NCBI GenBank assembly: GCA_024699855.1
Contig: JAMPIQ010000003.1
Span: forward strand, 5,146,001-5,210,000
Direction of reading: 5' to 3'
DNA: 64,000 nucleotides
From: Aphelenchoides besseyi
Lineage: Eukaryota; Nematoda; Chromadorea; Rhabditida; Aphelenchoididae
The notes under the pieces are model-generated. The model searched no databases, was not told the origin of the DNA, and saw only the letters and a program-made list of their open reading frames with translations. The translations under genes were made by a program, and so were the position numbers. This document shows, one piece after another, positions 62,436 to 64,000 of this stretch; positions within the stretch are counted from its first letter, which is position 1, and each line of letters opens with the position of its first letter.

Positions 62436-63391
62436 CTTAGAATTGAAACCAAGTTGCCGGCTCGGCATCAAATGGCAATTGCGTAGACCGATAATTGAAC
62501 ATGAACAACGGACACAGACCGACCAAAAAAGACTCTTAACTAATCCAAAAAGCTCGTCGATCGGTACTGAGGAGGCCAAGTGTCACCAAGTCGCTGACGT
62601 TTTGCCGTCGTTGTTGTTCAGCTTATGAAGTGAAAGCAAAAAGTCGAAGTGATGTGCGAAATTAAGGACACTCGAGAGATGAGAAGAAAATGAAAAAGAG
62701 CGGTTCGACGGCACCTGATCACTTCGCGTCTTTAATCGGTCCCGTCAAGAGTTTGCTGCGAAGATCATCCCGCTGCCAGTGGTTGTCCCAAAGAAAACGA
62801 GTCGGTGGCCCCCGTTCACTACTCATCTGTCCAGTGGCATTCGAAGCTGATCGCCGGTCCCCCCAAAAAGTTTTGGTTCCTGAGGTCTGGAGGACGTTTT
62901 GCGACAGCTGCGGAGGTGATTTTTCGTACAACTATTCATCCCATTTGTCATCGTAGCACGTCGTAGCGGTTTGCTTGTCTAGTCAATTGGTTTGAAGGGA
63001 AGCGCCGCTAATTTCGAACATTCACGCTTATGTAATCAATTAATTTACATGAACTACTTTATGGACTTCTGAAGTCGAACTGTGCACTCATCACTAATAA
63101 CACTCGCACGACTGTTGGACAAAAATGTTGAGAAAAGAAACGGAAAACTGTTGAACTGTGCAATTACAAGAATCGAACTAATCAGACCAAACTCGCAAGC
63201 TTGCTTACTATGAAGCAACGTGCTACTGAAAACAGTGACAATCAAATTTCGGCACGGCGAACCGACTAAACGACATTGCGGTTTGATTCGATCGGAGAAC
63301 AGCGGGCGAACAAACGGCTACACGCATTTTGACGAGCAGTCGCAGACAGAAGGCGGAGAGGTAAAAATTATGACAAAATTGGCCGGTAATC
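62436..63391. other. Region without a supported gene
   Basis: Overlapping frames on both strands at 62690-62956 have mixed composition and no motif. It may hold upstream exons of the 61738-62435 segment. Confidence 0.35.
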
Positions 63392-63926
63392 TCAAATTAC
63401 ACGTCTACGACCATCTAACAGCTCGAGAATTGTAACAAAGAAACGTAGGCGTGAAATTTGTCAACTCACTCGAGATGATGAACGAAGAGATGGACTTTCG
63501 AATTGATCGTGGCTCAACATAATTCACAGTCAACGTGGTCGATGGTCGATCGCTTTCCGCGCTCTTCTGTCGTTTCGGACTCAAACTTCGAATCGCCATC
63601 TGGAAGATCGACGAGGAATCAATCAACTCGTGGAACGAAACGCTTTTGCGTGGCACTTGAAGATGTCTTGTTGGACTCGAAACATCTAGTCGATCCTCCA
63701 CGCTCGCATTGCCGACACTTCGAAGAATCGAGTTTCGAACAGCGCCGGCTGAAGCTCTCAATTTGAGCGATGAAGCGCCGGTACTTGTGGAACGCTTGAA
63801 TGCGTGAGCACGTCGTGACGCAAATCCACCGGCCAACCGTGCGCGTCGATCGACGTCGACCATCAAGGTTTGTTGGCCCAAATCAGCGGCCATTCTGCCG
63901 CCTATGGACCGCAATAATTTCGCATT
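63392..63926 (-). CDS. 3' end of an unidentified Ser/Arg-rich gene running off the window
   Basis: Exon 63470-63926 opens after a ttttgcag acceptor and reads NAKLLRSIGGRMAADLGQ, RAHAFKRSTSTGASSLKLRA, RKSVSFHELIDSSSIFQMAI, then SIRKSISSFIIS. A GT-AG intron (63415-63469) leads to a short basic final exon (RNGRRRVI) and a stop at 63392. Many RxxS motifs suggest a kinase-regulated cytosolic protein, but I do not recognise the family. Earlier exons lie beyond 64000. Confidence 0.45.
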
Positions 63927-64000
63927 CTGCAAAACGGTCGGTTGTCACGGAAAGCTCTGAATTCGCGCTAAACCCTCGTCGGCGTCCGCGGAATTGCAAA

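Noticed and set aside
63503..63766. 87-codon plus-strand ORF
   Set aside because: Antisense shadow of the Ser/Arg-rich exon 63470-63926.

Overview
This is a gene-dense animal nuclear window of about 42% GC. It most likely comes from a nematode, and the many Dorylaimia-like habits (very small introns, undepleted CpG) are only a guess at the clade. The evidence is spliceosomal introns that cluster at 38-48 nt with TTTCAG/TTTTAG acceptors, genes packed 100-600 nt apart, a LIM-transglutaminase gene of the C. elegans ltd-1 type, a cysteine-rich secreted protein resembling the nematode CPG4 family, and acceptor-like sites directly before several start codons (possible trans-splicing). I cannot name a species. 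All exon joins were worked out by hand from reading frame, phase and GT/GC-AG sites.

Layout. 1-1837: 3' part of IFT74. 4053-6860: LIM plus transglutaminase-like protein (hillarin/LTD-1). 7067-8927 (-): CWC27-type cyclophilin. 9202-10112 (-): triosephosphate isomerase. 10445-13772: Tudor-SN (SND1). 14256-15867 (-): TFIIIC subunit GTF3C5, directly behind 15996-18115 (-): TAF1A-like Pol I factor. 20010-21398 (-): secreted C-type lectin. 21716-26737: transmembrane cadherin. 26842-29217 (-): short RRP12. 29813-31767 (-): glycerol kinase. 33852-34200: unidentified three-exon ORF. 34518-38262: OPA1. 38483-39527: eIF3f.

39.8-49.2 kb is a transposon cluster. It holds a degenerate, internally rearranged BEL/Pao retroelement, an inverted gag relic, an 878-bp TA-flanked inverted-repeat element, and a 2.56-kb DNA transposon with almost identical 170-bp terminal inverted repeats and an apparently intact integrase gene.

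51095-52122 is a secreted prohormone-like gene, missed by simple ORF calling, with an allatostatin-C-like disulfide core (CFFTPIQC). 52534-54587 is a class II histone deacetylase. 54909-61669 (-) is a tandem-domain protein tyrosine phosphatase. Its first catalytic loop is split by a 1.35-kb intron that contains a complete antisense CPG4-like gene, and its second domain is catalytically dead. A second long intron of about 2.2 kb carries further plus-strand coding signal. The last 2.3 kb holds two poorly resolved minus-strand genes, one of which runs off the window.

Most genes are housekeeping: cilia, splicing, glycolysis, Pol I/III transcription, ribosome biogenesis, translation, mitochondrial fusion. 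The unusual material is in the transposon block, the prohormone gene and the nested phosphatase locus.
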